DNA of 64,000 nucleotides from Enoplolaimus lenunculus (Eukaryota > Nematoda > Enoplea > Enoplida > Thoracostomopsidae): positions 62,001-126,000 of the forward strand of contig JASANG010001712.1 in the NCBI GenBank assembly GCA_030248215.1. Direction: 5' to 3'. The translations under genes and the position numbers were made by a program. Under the pieces are notes generated by a model. It ran no database searches and was not told the DNA's origin. It saw only the letters and a program-made list of their open reading frames with translations. The first letter of the stretch is position 1. Each line of letters starts with the position of its first letter. Shown here in pieces: positions 21,115 through 36,100 of this stretch.

Positions 21115-24100
21115 TTACTCACGACTTTCTTGCTTCAATTTCTTCTGTTGTCCTTCTTAAATACATTAATACCAATGTCCGAATATAAAAATACTATATT
21201 AATATGCAGTTTGCAGTAGAGATTGTGCGACAAAAGTGAAATACCGATACGGTTTGAAACCATGGCCGATGTAAAGAACAGAGGTGGAACAGTATTATAA
21301 GCTTATTCCTAAGCCTAAACCATCGAACACTTTACACAACACACAGTCGCTGACATGGGCAAAACCATTAAAAGTTTGGACCACTTTACACAACGACACA
21401 TGTTACAGTCCTACATCCATGACCTTTATTCTATACGACTGTATTCTTTAGCTGGACACACCAATCAACTTGCAAAAAAGGGGTGAGGTACTGCCAAAAA
21501 TACCCTACGTATCAGCTAAGTTGATTACTCTTGCCTAGGACTCCTCATCGACTGTTGCTATCACCAGCATATATTACAGCAATATAGCTACCAAACCTTT
21601 AAAAATACTCCCTTTCATGCAGATTATTTATTCCCAAAAAATATAATAATAAAGATTCTTACTTCGCTTCTCGACGCTCCGTTTCCGTTTTCGGTCCAAA
21701 GACGCGAGCGTTGCTTTAACTTTGGCGTATGCGTCCTTCAACTGGCTGATACGTTCAAGAATTAGTGATACTCGTTCTTCGCCTTGAATTGAATCATCTA
21801 AAACAACAGCAACTCAAACGAAAAAACATAAAAACAGAAAATAATCAAAATCATACGCTTAAAATAACAATTAGGGTTGCGCTATATTTCTTTTCGTACG
21901 TGCCGTCCGTCGTCATATTATGTTATGGTACGTCAGTATTTCGCGTACTATACTGTACCGTACGAATGGTGACAAACGGCGCCGTACGGGTGTCGGACGG
22001 CACCGGACATCATCAAAACTATAGCGCTGTCCTTATTCTAAAAACTAAAATAAAAAGTAGTGACTTACCAATTTCATCAAAATGATACTTTTTCTCGCGT
22101 TGAGGTTCAGATTCGCTTGCAATTTCTTGCATTATACGATTGCGAATTGCAGTTGAAGAACTAAACGTATAATGACTTGGACTTGTGCCTTCGAATCCAT
22201 CTTTAGAACCGCCGTTTATATCGTCATCCTCAGAGTCTAAAGGTATACAAAACATATCGTTTTTAGTAATCAGAAGAGCATTGTAATAGAATTAGGGTAA
22301 CACTGCTTATCGCATAGCGCCGTCCGGTGTTCTAAGTCAAGCAACTTTTGTTTACACATGTAAAGCGGTGCCATGCGGAAATTAGAGTACGGCGCCGGAC
22401 GGCGGCATTCCACCATTATAGAGACGTTAAATTGAGCCGTTGTAAACAAATTCAATGGATCATTCAACATTTTTATCGTCAAGTTAGTCTACTGTAATTT
22501 TTCTGGTACCTTTTTACGCCTGAATTTGAACAGATACCATAAAAATACCGAAGCTGAATATTCAGTTGCACCTTAACATAAAACCTAAAGCTGTTCTATT
22601 TGCTTACCGCAATTATGTTTCGGAGTCCGTGCAGCAGGCTTACGACTTCCTGTTGGAACCATATACGAATAACGACGACGTCTACGTTTTGCGCGTGCTC
22701 CTGAAAACACTACCCGACTTAATATTAGCTAAAATGTTACTAAAAATTTCAAATGAATTATGAAACATTCGTAATATATACCTTATATACATTGCTGGCT
22801 TAGTCATTACAACCTTAATGTTTAACAATATGAACTAACGTTTATTTTACGGCATAAACACACATACAAATGAAAAAATGAAAAACCCATCAAATTAGTA
22901 ATGTGGTAACATCTGCAACGAATTTTAGCTTGCGACCATGTACAAATTGTGGGCAGAGCGATCGGGAAGAATTACGTGCACAGTTATAGCAGTTTGAGAC
23001 GGCAGTCGCATTTTTATAGTCGTACACGCGGTTGCAGTCACGTCCCAAACCGCGGCTGTAACCACGTTTACAAAATAAATAACTTGGCAAAAACGACCAA
23101 TCGCAATCAAAGCCGCGGATTGAAACGCGAGTACGGTTGCACTTAATTCCGCTCGTGATTTTACGTTCCGCTCAACCAAGGTCTAAAACTTTTCAACCCC
23201 AACACACACACCTAACATTCCAACATAATCCGAAAACCCACCTCTAGCATTCTGTTTCGTCGCTGCACCCGTCTGGTTCACACTGTCAACGCCATCCAGC
23301 TTCGACTCAATTTCATTTTGACACTCATCACTTTCCTTCGATCCTGCTGTTCTGGTACCAACGGCATTAGAAGATGGTTGCAGTTTGTTAAGCTTTGTTT
23401 GCGAATACGAGGCAGCCGGTACTGAACCAGTTGCTTCTGTCCCTGGTGTAATACCAGATTCATCATTAATATCAAACCCCGGCTCATATTGCGGACTGTG
23501 TGTTATATCTTGACCAACGTCATCAAAGCTATTCAAAGAAGGACTACGTCTGTAACAACAAAAAAAACAAATCTTACTATCACGAATAGAAATTAGCGCA
23601 TTGCTAGCAATCACAACTGCAGTCTCAGTTATGGTCTCACTAATCGCGATGTACACGAAACTGGCAATGACAATCAGAACCGCACTTTAGAACGCGACCG
23701 CGATTGCACTTAATTCTGTCTGTGACTCTAAGTAATACTTGATACTTTCAAATTCCAGCATTTACGCTTAACCCATTTTTAACTGGCAGTAAATGCCAAT
23801 TAAATTGTAGACTTTCGGAGGTGCCACGGAATTAGAATTTTTCACAACCTTTAACTGGCATGAGCTTAACATGAGGAATTTGCGTAATACGGAGGGGCGA
23901 TGGCTTTAGCCATATGAAGGAGTTCCGTCTAAAGCGAAATGCTAGAAATGTCTATCACAATGAATGTATACTCAGAAGCCTTTTCTACTGTTTAATAGTA
24001 TAAATGTACGCAATTGTTGGCAATTAACTTTTGCCATGCCAAAAAATAACAGCCAATTGACAAACCAAACAATAACAGCCAATGTTCGCCCAGCTAACAA

Positions 24101-27100
24101 CTCAGCTTTGGCCAAGGTTTTGCTCATCGTCCTCCTAATAGCAACGTCCCGACAGCAGACACCTTACACATGGATTACTTACCCAAACTCTTCGAAATCT
24201 CTAAACGGATAGTTGTATTGCGGGGTTTGCCACGCACTGCCGCTCTGTTCTGATTCACCTTGGGTGTCGTAGTAATTTGTCGTAGTCGAAAACTGATTGC
24301 TGTCACGTTTGTTGCCCACACGATCATCAGATTTTCCTGCAAATGAACACAGAGAGAAAAATCCAAAATACAGCAGAATCTTACATTTTTGGAATCCAAG
24401 TTGTTCAGTTTAAATTCTGCACGGAATGCGTATCACGATTTTTAAGTAGCGTATTAGTTCTCGTAAAAATGACAAAAATGGTCCACGCCCCAAACACATC
24501 ACACGCTGAGATAAATTGGGTCAACCCAATAGCCAAAACAGAATCAAACGAGCGCCTATGAACACAAAAACTTGCCCCAATAACTTAAAAAGCCATCTTG
24601 TAACCCAAAAACCAACAGCCTATTCCTTCTTTGTTGAATTTGAAGCAGCCACTTACCATCTTTCGCGCGTTTGCCGCTAACACCACTAGCTATGTAATCA
24701 CATTGTCGTTTTCGGTTTGAACGATTACCGGCCGCGAATGATTTGGCGACTTGATTAAGTCGTGCTTCAACTACGCTTCGGTCACTTTTAGGATCAGATG
24801 TGGTATCCGGATGTGGTACTGTTTCGTTTCCAGCTACAGCGCTCATATCCGGTGATGCCCGACCGGATATCGACAAGTATTGTAGATCGTCATCGTCGTC
24901 TAACGAACGCACAGACCACGATCCAGGCGGGACTGATTTTCGATCTAAAACAATTAGCACGCCACTGGCGTAGCCAGAAAACGACTTCCAGTGTAGAAGA
25001 TCTGATATGATATATTTTTGTATTTCCACACACGATCATATTAGCAAGTTTTTCATTGGAGAAATTTTCATAAGAGACCCCTCACTTTTTTTAAACTATA
25101 GAAAATTTTCGGTGGAAATGCCGTCATCCCTCCATGGCTACGCCTCTGAGCAAGACATAAAAGCCTGAGCTTAAACCTAATTTTAAGCGTGAACTCTTAA
25201 CTTATGCCGAAAGCGTCAACAGTAAATAAGCGCCCTGTAAATTTAGTTGCTGATCCAAACAAAAACAATTCAAACACCAAAAATATACTCAAAAGCGACC
25301 TATTTTATCACGTATGACAACGCCGTTTATGAGACAATAATGAGTCTGGGGTGACGGGCCGCTTTCCATGACGGCCAAACTTTCTATGTGAGACCAATTT
25401 CACTGGTGGCCTCGATTTCCTTCACAGCCGACAAGCCATCAAAAACAGGGGCGCTGCCAGGATATAATTTCGGGAGAAGATAAGCACGTCTAAAAGTTGT
25501 TTCTGTCGTGCAAGTGCAGCAAGCGAAATAATTTTTGAGGTCAGGTTAATCAACAGCCTGTAAAATGCCTTTTAAAACATTTCCCATAAATTTCATAATG
25601 AGAGTAATGAGAGATATATCGCCGTATCCTCCCTTGAATACGCCCTTGATCACTAACCGTCACGACTGCTCGCAGGAGACGCCGTCCTTGCCGGCCCAGT
25701 TACCGAATCGTTCAGCCCATATTTCTGCCCAACAGGCGGCGTATCGACTCGCGCTCTAATCCTTTGACTACTTCTTCGTTGATCTCCGGTTCCGTTTCCG
25801 GCTGCGCTGCCGGGGGTAGTTCCGGATCCGGTTCTTGTTGTAGGACCGGTGCCCCCAACGGTAGACCTAGTCGGTGTCACACTGTCACGCTCAGACGAAC
25901 GAGCACGAGTTGATGCCGAAGGCGGCCCATCGCCGACCAGTCTTGAATATTTATTCGCTTAAAAGTACAACAAAAACAGCCACATACATTGTTTACTGTG
26001 CTGATCTCGAAATCAGCCTTAAAACAATGCCGGGGTCCAGCGAGCTTTCAGATTCTACTTAGAGCATTTAAGTTCAAAACAACAATAATTTTCAAATTCA
26101 GTATTTATAACGGCACCACTTTAAACCAACCAGTACACCATTTTACTTCTGGCACAAAATTATCTTTTTCTTATCATTTTTTCACACCAAATAACACCAA
26201 ATCTTTATGTTTTCCCGTGATTTATTTACACGAACGTAAAACAAAAATTAACTGAAACAATGCCCGCATTAAGTACGGTCGGCGTTCCATGTTTATGAAT
26301 AATACACTAAATGCTCAAAACTCTACAAGCTAAATATTTACCAATTTCGTCGATATTCAACAACGCCGCACAATTCGCCGCCGAGTCTTCATACTGTGGC
26401 GTACGACCTCCAACACTGGACGCAACCCCTACAACATTTCGGCGTCGTGTAGAAGTAGCCACTGCAGCTGGCCATGAAGCATTTGTGCAACTTTCAGATT
26501 CAGATAACGTTGCATCTGCGTCGGACTCCTCGCAACCGTCTTCTAAAAATATTTACCAGGTGTCAAGCCTGATAGTTTAACTAATTCAAAATTTTCTAAA
26601 AGAAATAATTTTCAAATTTACGTTCTATAACTCAAAATCAGGATGTTCAAATAATTACAAAATTATTTGAAATTAAATTAAATACATTTTTTCGTGCGCT
26701 CCGTGCGGCAATATGCATTGCCCATATAGAGGATGTTGCGTTGTGGATATAAAAATTTAGTGCGGATCTAACATTCGTATCCGCATTTATTTTTGCGAAT
26801 GTTTTCACAAAATTTTGCGGCAAAAAACAGAAACTATAACAATAGAAACTATAAGCGAGGCTAGAGAGATCACACGCCTTGAGGAGATTAGTTATTAAAC
26901 AAAGCGCATCTTACCAGCGCTTTCTCTTCCTGCTTCCACGAAAACAGCTGTTTAGTAATTGAACTTTTTTTCTACATATTTAAATATATTTACACAAGTA
27001 AACATTAGACAGGGTTAAAGTTTAGGCTGACTAGTAATATTCTTTAAAAATGTTCAAACTCATTTCTGACCTGCATTAAACCGTGTGAATAATTATGATG

Positions 27101-30100
27101 AACAATTAATTTGAATGTTTGGAAACAAGGATTTGAAAAAAACTCAAATCTTTGTTTAAGCTTAAACATTTACCCAATCTATTACTGATATACAGTTAAA
27201 ACATTGATCAAACCCCTCACATCAAAAACGCTTATTCCTATCCACAGCGTCTACACTTACCCTGAGAGCTTGATTTTATACTCGGTGGCTGGGACTGGCT
27301 TTGAAACTGACGGCGTACGGCAGCCAACCTTTGAACAGCCGGAGCCCCGGCCGTTCCTGCCAGACTACTAGCGCTAGACCGTAAGGCTTGGCGTATCCCC
27401 AGGGAGCCAGCACACGCAGACGACCGTCTATTTGATTTTCGTGACATCTTTTCATGTTTAAATCCCGGTGTCACTCCAGAAGCACTGCCCCTTTGGATCG
27501 AACCACGAGTTGTAGTACAACTAATAGAACTCGATTTTCGTCGGGTTAAAATTTGAATTCGTCGATTCAACGCGGATCCAACTAGACTTGAACGATGCGG
27601 TCGCGAACTGCTTCGAAGTTGAGCTGAAGTTGCCAACGTTGATTCTGATCCGAACAGAGGGGGGGTTTCAGTAGATGGTAACTTTCGTGACACCCCAGCC
27701 TAAGATGATAAGATGAATAAATACAAATAAATATATCAAATAAACCGCGAACAGATAATGGCTGGGTTTCTGAAACCTTACTTAACTGTTTACTTAAGTT
27801 ATACTTAAGTAATTGCTTAAGTCGCCGACTTAAGTGAATACTTAAATTTTCGACCGAAAACAATAAATGCCAAATGTCAGCCATTGTCGAAACAAGAGAG
27901 AGTAACAGTTTTGCTTCATACTAAGGAGGCACAATGAGTGTGACAAAATGTTTAAGTAATTGCTTAGCGCGTACTTAAGTACTAAGTCGTACTTAAGTTG
28001 GGTTTCAGCACTGTGTGCTAAAGCTAAAACACCCACCATACGTAGTTTGTACATCGCTCCATACATTTTATGTATTCACTAAACTTTTGCAAGGATCAAA
28101 ATGATTAAAATTACTAAACTCACCTCATTTGTCACAACAGATTTGTCACTCGTATGACCTGACATGACGTTATATGTCATGTGAGCTTTCGGCGCTACAA
28201 ATATAAAAACACAAAATTAAAAAAGTTAAATGCCTAAACTAAAATATTGAAGCACTCCTGGCCAACAAACAAACAAACAAACAAACAAACAAACAAACAA
28301 ACAAACAAACAAACAAACAAACAAACAAACAAACAAAAACAAACAAACAAACAAACAAACAAACAAATCAACGAAACATACTATCATAAGCAACCATTAA
28401 CCAACCAACCAACCAACCAATCAAACAAACAAACAAACACACACACACAGAACCAAACATCCGACAAACTAACAGCAAACATAAACAAACCAACCAATCA
28501 ACCACTAACTAACCAGAACAACCATCAAACACAACCAACCAACCAACTAACCAACCAACAAACATAAACAAACCAACCAACCTTCCAAACAACTAAATAT
28601 ACCATCACAAGCAACCATTAACCACCTAAAAAACCAACCAACAAATAAACAGATCCAAACGCAACCCAGTTTCCTCGCAAATCTCAGCCCAACAACTTAC
28701 ACTTTCGATTTGCTTCACTATTCGCCGAGGTGCCGGCTTCCATATCAGAATGCATCCTTTCCAAATCGGGAGTCGGCGTTGACCGGCGACTTTGAGCAGC
28801 TGAATTCGACGCAGACAAAGGATCAACAATTCGATTACGTAGCACAAATTCATCGTAACGATTATTCCAACCGAAATAGTGAACCAAAAAACGTCGTTGG
28901 CCACCGGTTGACGGGGCTTCAATGCGTTGAATCCGGGCCTATAACAATTATCACAAAAGCCGTTCCGGCTCCCAGCGCTTGATTTTAAACCCAGCTTTGC
29001 TACTGACCTCTCCATCGTCCGTTTCTTGTGCAAAAGGTGCTTCCACAAGGTTGAACCTGTTTAAAACCTGGAGCATTTGACGCGTGAAGGGGCGATTCGT
29101 CAAAGTCCAACATGGGGGCATTTTATACGGTTTACCGTCCTCTGTTATTTTCACTTGGCCGATAAATGCTCATGGAAATCATATATTCGCGATATACTCA
29201 GGTTTTCAGATCATTATAAAAATTTTGCGGGATACATTACATAGAGGTTATTATGAATTCCCCCAACTCTGAAAAAAGTGGGGGCATCAACCTGGGGGCA
29301 AACCAAAAGTGGGAGGATTTGACTATAGTAAAAAGGGACAACCATCCCCGTAAGGGGAAGGCCAGAGCCAAATTGAAAATGTACCATCGAACTCTAAACT
29401 CAATTCACGTTTAAATACTCACAACTCACCTTATATAATGTCTTATCCGATTTCAATCCACATCGAACGCGTATCATTTGTCCGACCCTGAACTGCTCGT
29501 CAGCTTCAACTGGTACCCAACTTACAAGCGTTGAATCCACCATAGGAGACCCAGCAATATCGTGACCGCTGTGAGATGGACATCCACCCCCTGGTCTACT
29601 ACGATACGACACTGGGGGTATAGGTCGATGTCTTCCCACCGTTGCAGGGTAACGTTTGTGTCTTGTAGTTGCTCCTTTTGAAGTTTGCACAACTGAACCA
29701 GACTGTGTAACGCTCTTCTCTACAAACTGCTGCTTCTCGCCTTCCTTGAAATGTTTGTCGGTAGATTTTGTCTGCAAAATAATACTGTGTTGTTTCAAAT
29801 AACCCCTACACAAGCAATATAGTATTAACCTTGTTCAGTTGATTGCAGGTCTCCAAAACTAGCATATATACTGGTCCAGACAGTAAAATCACAAAAATAT
29901 GATCTATTAATTTCGGCCACCGTAATCAGCAAATTGGAGATAAATTATTAAAAATTAAAGAATTACCGTGTCGGCTTCGTTATGCGATGTTGTTGCCTTC
30001 ATTTCAGTGGCCTTGCTTTCACTTATCCGTCTGTTCTCTGGCCCTAAACTGCTTGACCCGCTAGTGGACGCCAAACCACCTTGTGTCCGAGCAGCACCAC

Positions 30101-33100
30101 CACTATCTGATGTAGTCGTATGACTTGTTTGTGATTGTTGTTGTGTTTGCTGCGGTGTTTGTTGCTGTTGCTGATGTTGTGATCGCACTTTAGAGCCACT
30201 ATCATGCTTGACCTATAAAACCACAAAACTCAACTGTTGCAAAAAATTATACGCAACCCTTGTAAAAACAATTTAAACCCAACAATGCAGACAATGATAA
30301 CAATCTACCCATTTTCTGTAGTGTAAGGTTGATATATCGCTGACATTATTTGCGTGAAACTTATTTCGCACTAACTGCAGTTCATTTGTTTAAAAACATG
30401 AGAATATCGACTCTAGAGCCCATATTCTGAAATGCGTATGGGATCTTGCACCAGTCACCGTTAGTTTTTCCAGCTAACGAACTCTTGCAACTGCAAATCC
30501 CAAGAGTTCTTCAGATGCAGGGCAAATGAAATGCAAAAATGAGCTGATTTTCGAAGCTCATAATTCGAAATTTACAAGACCTATCACCAACTGGCGATAT
30601 ACGCTACACACATTTGAGAAGATCGACTCTAGCTTTCACAACCACTAACCCTTTCAGTAACCGGGAGAACACTTCGTGACGATTGATGCATTTGTCGCTG
30701 TTTTGGTTCGCGACTGAAATCACCCATCAAGCAACCAAGTTTCCGATAGAAACTGTCAAAATTGTTGAAATATCTAAAACAGCGACACAGGACGACATTA
30801 ATCCAATTAATACACCACAGTGATTCTGTATAAAACAGCTGCTCCTTTAGAAAAAACAACGCTTTTTTGAAAATACAGTGGTAAACAGTTATGTCCAAAG
30901 CCCAACTGGTTAATCAAGAATTCAAGCAAAATTAAATTAATTCATTTATTCAATTTTAGAAACTTAACCCAACGCGTTTTAATTTTAAAAATTAAAACAA
31001 ATTATCAAGCTAATATTTCTACCTGTTATAAGCTGCTTTCAGACCAGACGCCGATGCGCCAGATTTTTCAAGTTTCATACGTTTCATCACTTCACGCCAA
31101 TCGTTGTTATTTGACACCTGAAACCATAAAATACAACTCAGTTCAAATTAGCAAAGTCACTTTTCAAATCTAGTCCATATTATCAAATGCGTAGATCACC
31201 TATCACTAGTTAGGCGATAAGTTGTCAAACTCAAGAACTCATTTTCAAGAAAATATTTCATCATCCAAAAGTGTTACGATACCTCCAAGTATCAGAAACA
31301 CAAACGACATTGTGACTCTGAACACTGGCAGCAAACCAAACATCAATAATTGCATGATCCAAAAATACACTTTACTTTATTAAATCCACCCAAACGAGCA
31401 ACGACAGAATAAAATTTGTACAAATTTAACTCTTGCCCAGCGATAGTTGGTGCCCTGTTGATAGGTGTCCCTAAAAATAGTCGAATAATAATGTTTTCTC
31501 AAGATCAAAAGTAAAAACGAAAAAAATCAGGTAAAATCAAAAGTGACTAAAACTACACGAAAGCAGAATATTGACCGAACTCGACATAACTCAAACGTAC
31601 TACATTTTACACTACTTTGATGATAATGGTTTAAAATTTACGACCTCATCTTAACTGGTAATAGATGCAATACACAGATCAAATACAATGAAAACTTTAA
31701 ATCAAAACAAGTGTTTGTACCTCTTTCGTCCATAAATTTATACAAATACGCAACAAAACGATCTCGTTCTTCGCATTTTTGGGCGTCATTTTCATCATCC
31801 GAACTCTAAAAACTTTCACAAAGTAGTTTGAGTAGGGTTGCAGCGTGACTAAATTTCAAAATTGTCATGCGTTAACCTTATCTTTATGGCAGATATGTCC
31901 TAAATTTATATAATTACGTACCATCATCTTTGTTTCTCAAAATTATATTTTGAAGTAGCATGCTGGTGAAATCAATTTTCAAAATATTTTGCAAAAATAA
32001 TCAAAGAGTAGATGTAGCAGCCAGCTTCAAAATTACATATATTCACAACAAACTGTTCTCACCACATACCGTCAATAAATAAATTTTTCCGAAAGCTTAG
32101 ATAAAATCTTTTTAAGGCATTGCAGACAAAAATTACTGAATACCCCACAAAGGCCTCGTTGCAACCAGCCACTAGCCACATGCGCGTAGCCAGTATTTCG
32201 GAAAATTGGTTACGTGCTATAAAAATTTTGAACGAGGAGGGCGGTTTGCGTTGCAAACTGACATCGTTTCCAAAAAACTATTGCCATCTACGTAGGAACC
32301 GGGACTTTTACACCTTTCAACAAAGCTCTTAGAAAAGCGGGCCTCCAGAGCAGGGATCGAACTCTCAACCTACGGATCCTTATGCGAACACTCTACCAGT
32401 ACACCACACAGCCCGCTTCTCCAAATGCATTTTTCTTCGGCCATTTGTGTCGACCGTATGCTGCCGGCAAGCATACAACACATTGTGCATTGCATTTATT
32501 GCCACGCATGTCCCACTTGCTTACAAGTATAAAAAACCCGATGCGGGAAGAGTTGACACCTAAACCCTACTGGCTACGCCTTTGACCAACCGTATATTCG
32601 TCTTGTTCAGCGTCACTTTTTGTATTTCTATCGTTTGGTCGTTCTGAATCACTACCGCTTGACGCGTCGTGTAAAAGTAAATCGCGATCCCAGTGTACAG
32701 GCAATTCGTCATGTTCCAAATACAAACGAACTTTGTCCAGCGCTGCAGAAAAAACATCAACAATCACTTAAAAAATTCGCGATATTTACGTCTTAAGATT
32801 TATTGGTTCTAGTAAAATCAGACATATGTGGCTGAGTTGTACAACGTAAAATTTCACCCGAATTTCATCTCCAATCTTGACGATAAAAGCAACAAAATTT
32901 TCAAAATAATTATAATTTGTAAATATGTCAAAACACATGACGACAATTATAGATAGAAATTAAAGAGAGATATCGAGGTGTTTAGTCGCAATTATTTCGC
33001 GATAAATATTACAAACATATTATACTGAAACTTTGCTTTCAACATAACAGTTTCTTCTAATTCAGTTGAACACGATTCATTAATCTTCAAACAAATTAAA

Positions 33101-36100
33101 TTAATTTTAAAATTAAAAACAAACTCTCATATTAATTTTGAGAATACAATAACAGAGGGAACCCCAAACCGTAATATCACGCCGCCATACTTACTTGGAT
33201 TCTCCCAAGTGAGAAGTGTTGGGTTCTACACAGGCAATTCCTCATCACTTTTGGTCTGCCTCCCACTTTTTACACGAGTTGCGGGGCATCATAATAACCT
33301 CTATTTAGTATACACCTTAAAATGTTTAAAACACACTGGAAAGCTAGAACATAACGCGAATGCACCACTTCTTGGATCATTAAGCCAAAAACGCCTTTAA
33401 ACGATCCCATAAGTGAATTATGTACAGTAAGTAAAAGCTAAGACAACAGCACAAAGCGTATAAAGATACCCCGACGATGAACCTTGGGGAAGACCCTCCC
33501 ACAAAAAAGAGGAAAACGGTTGAAGCCAGCTTACCTGCTCGTTGCATTGCAGATCCTTCGGCTTTACGACAATCTTGTATGCTCAGCTCGGCGGTTGACT
33601 TTTTCTGCACTACCAGGCTACAATAAAGAAATACACGTTCCCGATACCTTATCAACCAAACAGCACAAAGAATATACAATAAGTTCTTTCTGTCACAAAC
33701 TTGCACGGGCCAATCGCATCAGCGAGTTCACGTTGTAAAAACTTGCGCAGTGTGAATGGGGCGTAACTTATATTTTCAAATTTGTGTAACAAATATTGCT
33801 AGCTATTGCAAAATCTTCTAGCTAGCTAAACGAACTATGACAGCTGCTGTTTTAGGATTCACAATAGCAGCAGGGTAAATAAAATGCAACAAATGTGACA
33901 AAAAAACTTTGAAGCTCAAACAGGTCAATTATACAAAAAACAAATCTCGCTCTTACTAACGACCATCTCGAAAACTTCGAACAAAATATTCATCGCGTGG
34001 CCGCATGCGAGTGCCGTGCTGAGCCGAAGGCGATACAATCATTGCAGGATACCAGCGCTTTTTATCTAAAACACAAAATCAAATCTATTGTAACAAAAAT
34101 CTAACCATTTAATGCATGTTCGACAATAACTTGCTTAACTTGCAGTTGCAATTTGCAGCTGAAAGTTTTTGTTCCAGGCTGTGGTGTTAACTTAACCCAC
34201 AACGTATTAATCTAGCACTTACTGTAAGCCACGTTCACACATGAAAGATTTTATAGCGGGAACTCGCAATGTACAAATTTTTGACAGAAAGAACTTGTAG
34301 TTCAGTTTCAGTCAAAAACTTGTTACAAAACCTCCAGCGCCAAGCTCTGGCTGAAAAACGTTGCACGTACAAATGAGACTTTACCTTTCAAATCTTCATA
34401 AACACAAATGACCCGGCCATAATCTGAATTTGACACTTTTTCCGCACTTCCACCACAACCACCACCACCACTGGTCCGCTTCGTTCCCACTCGCGATAAA
34501 CTTGTTGAGGGACCACAGGTAGTCCCAGGCAACCCAGTGACAACATTGTTGCTTGGCGACTCTGTCGTTCGACTATCGGAACCAGAACTTATTCCTCCAG
34601 TACCACTTCCATGCAAACTTCCTACAACTGAATCTGAGCTGCTCGTTTCAAGCCTGAAATTTAAACTTAAAAGTAATGCGAAAAGTATTAACAAAAAACA
34701 TTTAATTTTTTTCCATTACAGAATTTGACCAATAAACATTTTACAGCAGTTCCGGAACCATGTTGTAGCTGTTCAAGTTTGATTCATATGAAACATATAA
34801 ATACTTTGAAATACTTTAAATCTTAATTTTACCTTAAATTCAATCTAAACCCTCACCACACTCAAGTTAAAACAACTGCTTAAAAATAAACCAAAATCTC
34901 AGTACAAAAAACCTCACTGAATATTTTTCAGCTTTTCAAGATCTGAAAGACCGTACTGTTCGACCGCGAGACCCCACTGTAAACATATGCCATTTTTAAA
35001 TATAAAACCGGAACTATTGTTACAGTAATAAAGAAACCAATCCACAAATATGCTAAAACGTTAAATAGAAATGGTTCGGTCTGTTCGGACTCAATTTCAA
35101 AACCAGAACACACATGTTGTGAAACCTCACAAGACGAAATTTTTTTTGCCACACTCGAACAAGCAACTATTTTTCAACGGGTCATAATACAGCATCAATA
35201 AACTTACGTTGCTTTATTCTTTTTCACGGCACTTGCACTTCTGTTGCCTTCTGCTTTATCGGCCTCCTGAAAAATTCACACATACATAAGCTCACATAAA
35301 TATACCAAATTTGCAACTCGAAAAACTTTCACAAAATACCAAAAATACCATCGACTTCAACCCATAAATTAGCATCTAAACAGTTTAATATTATAGATAA
35401 ACCCAAAAGCACATAACCATAGCGTAGGACACCGTTTGGATTTCGTCTCAGTAATAGGCGGCGCAATACTTTTCGACAATTTTAATACCGTCCAGCACTG
35501 TATGGCAGGCAAAGCACAAGAATTCCCGCATAACAAAGCAAAACCGTTCGTACGCAAAACGTTTTTGCGTCGTTAAGCGTCTCTCACAACAAATATTGCG
35601 CTACCGTATCACGTTTTCGCTACGTAGTACCACTCTCTAGAGACAAAAGAAAATATTCGGCCAATTTCACAGCGCCCGCTTTTAAAGAAGCATTATCTGA
35701 TTAAAAATGAAAGTATAATTGGTGAACTATCACACTCTCCTCTTTATTAGACACCCCTGTTCAAGCTTACATCAACAATATTCCCAGCAAAACAAATTTG
35801 TCCGCGTCTTAGCGTTCTTTCATCGCCATCGTTAAACACTAAAAATATTTTAATAAAAGTTTATAAAATCTATTTCTTACAATAAACGTGCAAATTAAAC
35901 GTAATGATGCAGACTACGATTCTGATATTATCCAATTGCAGCGACAACATAACGTCGATTATAACATTATCGATTTTATACTAAAGTTTGAAAAGTTTCG
36001 CAGCTTTGATCGAGTCCAACATTTTAATCAAATGCTGGCCCATTTACTAACGGGGGCCTAGATACAAGAGTACCTCGAGTCTGGTAAGCTTAGGCACAGA

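Noticed and set aside
27842-28066. Minus-strand ORF of 74 codons next to ARID4 exons
   Set aside because: It lies within a family E MITE, and the flanking ARID4 exons join in phase without it.
28247-28567. 106-codon ORF of Asn, Lys, Gln and Thr
   Set aside because: It is the AAAC microsatellite read as protein, inside an ARID4 intron and on the opposite strand.
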